Assembly (NCBI RefSeq): GCF_001949145.1 | Contig: NW_019091679.1 | Location: 170,031-214,168, forward strand | DNA: 44,138 nucleotides | Source of the DNA: Acanthaster planci | Lineage: Eukaryota; Echinodermata; Asteroidea; Valvatida; Acanthasteridae | Direction of reading: 5' to 3' | Shown here: positions 42,867 through 44,138 of the stretch, in pieces | How positions within the stretch are numbered: position 1 is the first letter of the stretch | How the letters are laid out: every line of letters begins with the position of its first letter | The notes under the pieces: model-generated | What the model was told of the DNA's origin: nothing | Databases searched by the model: none | What the model saw: only the letters and a program-made list of their open reading frames with translations | Made by a program: the position numbers and the translations under genes

Positions 42867-44138
42867 AATCCTCATAGTGCGTGTCCCCGTAGGGGCTCCG
42901 TACTCACGCAATGTTTTTTAGCATTATTATTTTTCGGGGGAGGGATATAAAATATAGGTGCGATGTAACAAATATTATGAACAATTTAGGTGGGTCATTA
43001 ATGAGGATTGTTTTCAAGCAGAATGAGATTTCCACCCTTTTCGTCTCATTTCATTTTGTGTCTTTTGTATTATATAAAAAAAAAAAATTTCAAAATATTT
43101 TACTTGAAACATGTTCATGTTGGTCTTGAAGCCTTGATTGTAACCTCGTCTGCGTCGTTTCCTCTAGGCTTGTTCAGCTTACATAGTCGAACAGGCAGAC
43201 AGCTTGTGGCTTTGGAGCAAAGTGCGTCAATAATGCTTCATATACCTATGGTAAAAGACTCCCAATATCAAAACTTATTACTGCTAGCTGTGCACTGTAT
43301 AGCACAGCAAAGAATGATATCAAAAGTTCGAATCCTTGGTGCGCCACTGCCTGTATGTATTTGAATCATGGAAGAAGGGAAACCGTCGAAAGACTCAATA
43401 AAAATTTTACTCGTCATGAGCCTCGTATTTCGGTCGTAAAGTTACGTTTGGTTTGTTCACGTTTTTGCATTGCGTAGGCCTACCACGATTCCTGGCGGAG
43501 CTCTCACGTGACATTTAGCAGCATATGAAGCTTAGACGTCTTCCAGTTTTTTGTGAGATGCGTTGAAAGCTAAGCCTTTAGACTGTCTTAACAATTATAT
43601 CATATTTCCGCCCCCACGTTAAATCCCATGCGCTAGTGTACGTGTTGAGCACATAGTCTCTTTTCATGCGCGAATTGGCACCACCACAGAAATGCCCAGT
43701 CATCTACGGTGTAAATAAAAAATACGTTTTCCAGGGACCAATCAGGCCGGAATGTCCCAGCGGGTACTACATCACCACCAAAAGGACGCGTATGTTCATG
43801 CCTCTCACTTAGTTGTGCGCATGCGCACTGAATCCACTGTAGCAACAGAAGCCAGTAAAATGGCTCTTCATTCGGGCAGGTGAACCCCAAAAGTAATCGA
43901 TCAACATCAAGCTCAGATAAAGTTGTTTGCCTCTGTTTTCCACACCGATTAGAATTTGAACACTCGAAGTCCCTTGCTAAGTTGCACACTATACAAATCC
44001 ATTTTCTGCAAATTTTTGCCAATTTTGGCAATTTATTCACACACGAGGTCTTCAAGGGAAAGGGCGGTATAAATCCTTCACAAGGGTCACAACCGATGCG
44101 CCTCGTCTGCTGGAATAATTTTTTAGGGGGTGCACCAC
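42867..44138. other. Intergenic to window end, no gene recognised
   Basis: A 140-codon minus-strand frame (43633-44055) is Cys- and Trp-rich but has no known domain. GGTGCGCCACTG at about 43338 resembles an inverted hAT-type end, without a detectable partner. The window ends in GGGGGTGCACCAC. Confidence 0.35.

Overview
This is a eukaryotic genomic window. Long AT-rich intergenic stretches separate a few intronless genes and many old, broken transposable elements. I see no operons or bacterial-type genes. The intronless amine-receptor-like GPCR family, the Ngaro/PAT-type tyrosine-recombinase retroelement, several LINE lineages, hAT-type MITEs and a recurring TAGGCCTA octamer suggest a marine invertebrate deuterostome (echinoderm, hemichordate or similar). 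That assignment is inference.

Intact protein genes number three. A 530-aa ankyrin-repeat protein of the ANKRD63 family lies at 2098-3690 (+). Two closely related class A GPCRs lie on the + strand at 29669-30751 (360 aa) and 35370-36485 (371 aa). They keep the amine-anchoring Asp3.32, DRY, W6.48 and NPxxY, but their binding pocket matches neither muscarinic nor histamine H3 receptors. A third family member, truncated and frameshifted, lies on the minus strand at 18642-19206. The GPCRs are a local duplicated family; nothing links the ankyrin gene to them functionally.

The rest is a mobile-element graveyard. 9.2-10.5 kb: two small inverted-repeat elements. 12.6-14.16 kb: a tandem duplication whose first copy carries a 141-bp element with a 6-bp target duplication and whose second copy preserves the empty site. 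14.16-16.90 kb: a tyrosine-recombinase retroelement with split direct repeats (A1 - genes - B1 - A2 - B2) that has lost its reverse transcriptase. 17.86-18.55 kb: 3' end of a jockey/CR1-like LINE (+). 22.29-24.83 kb: a second jockey/CR1-like LINE (-) with ORF1 and an endonuclease. 25.64-26.44 kb: a decayed coiled-coil coding region with a 21-nt (heptad) period. 26.58-26.65 kb: a tRNA-like SINE head. 28.34 and 31.41 kb: two hAT-type MITEs of one family. 37.04-38.26 kb: 3' part of an L1/Tx1-like LINE (-). 41.42-42.21 kb: a gag-like ORF (-) split by a near-perfect foldback MITE inserted at TA. 42.66-42.87 kb: a minisatellite with a palindromic core.

All motif readings and element boundaries were made by eye from the sequence. 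Family names below superfamily level are tentative.
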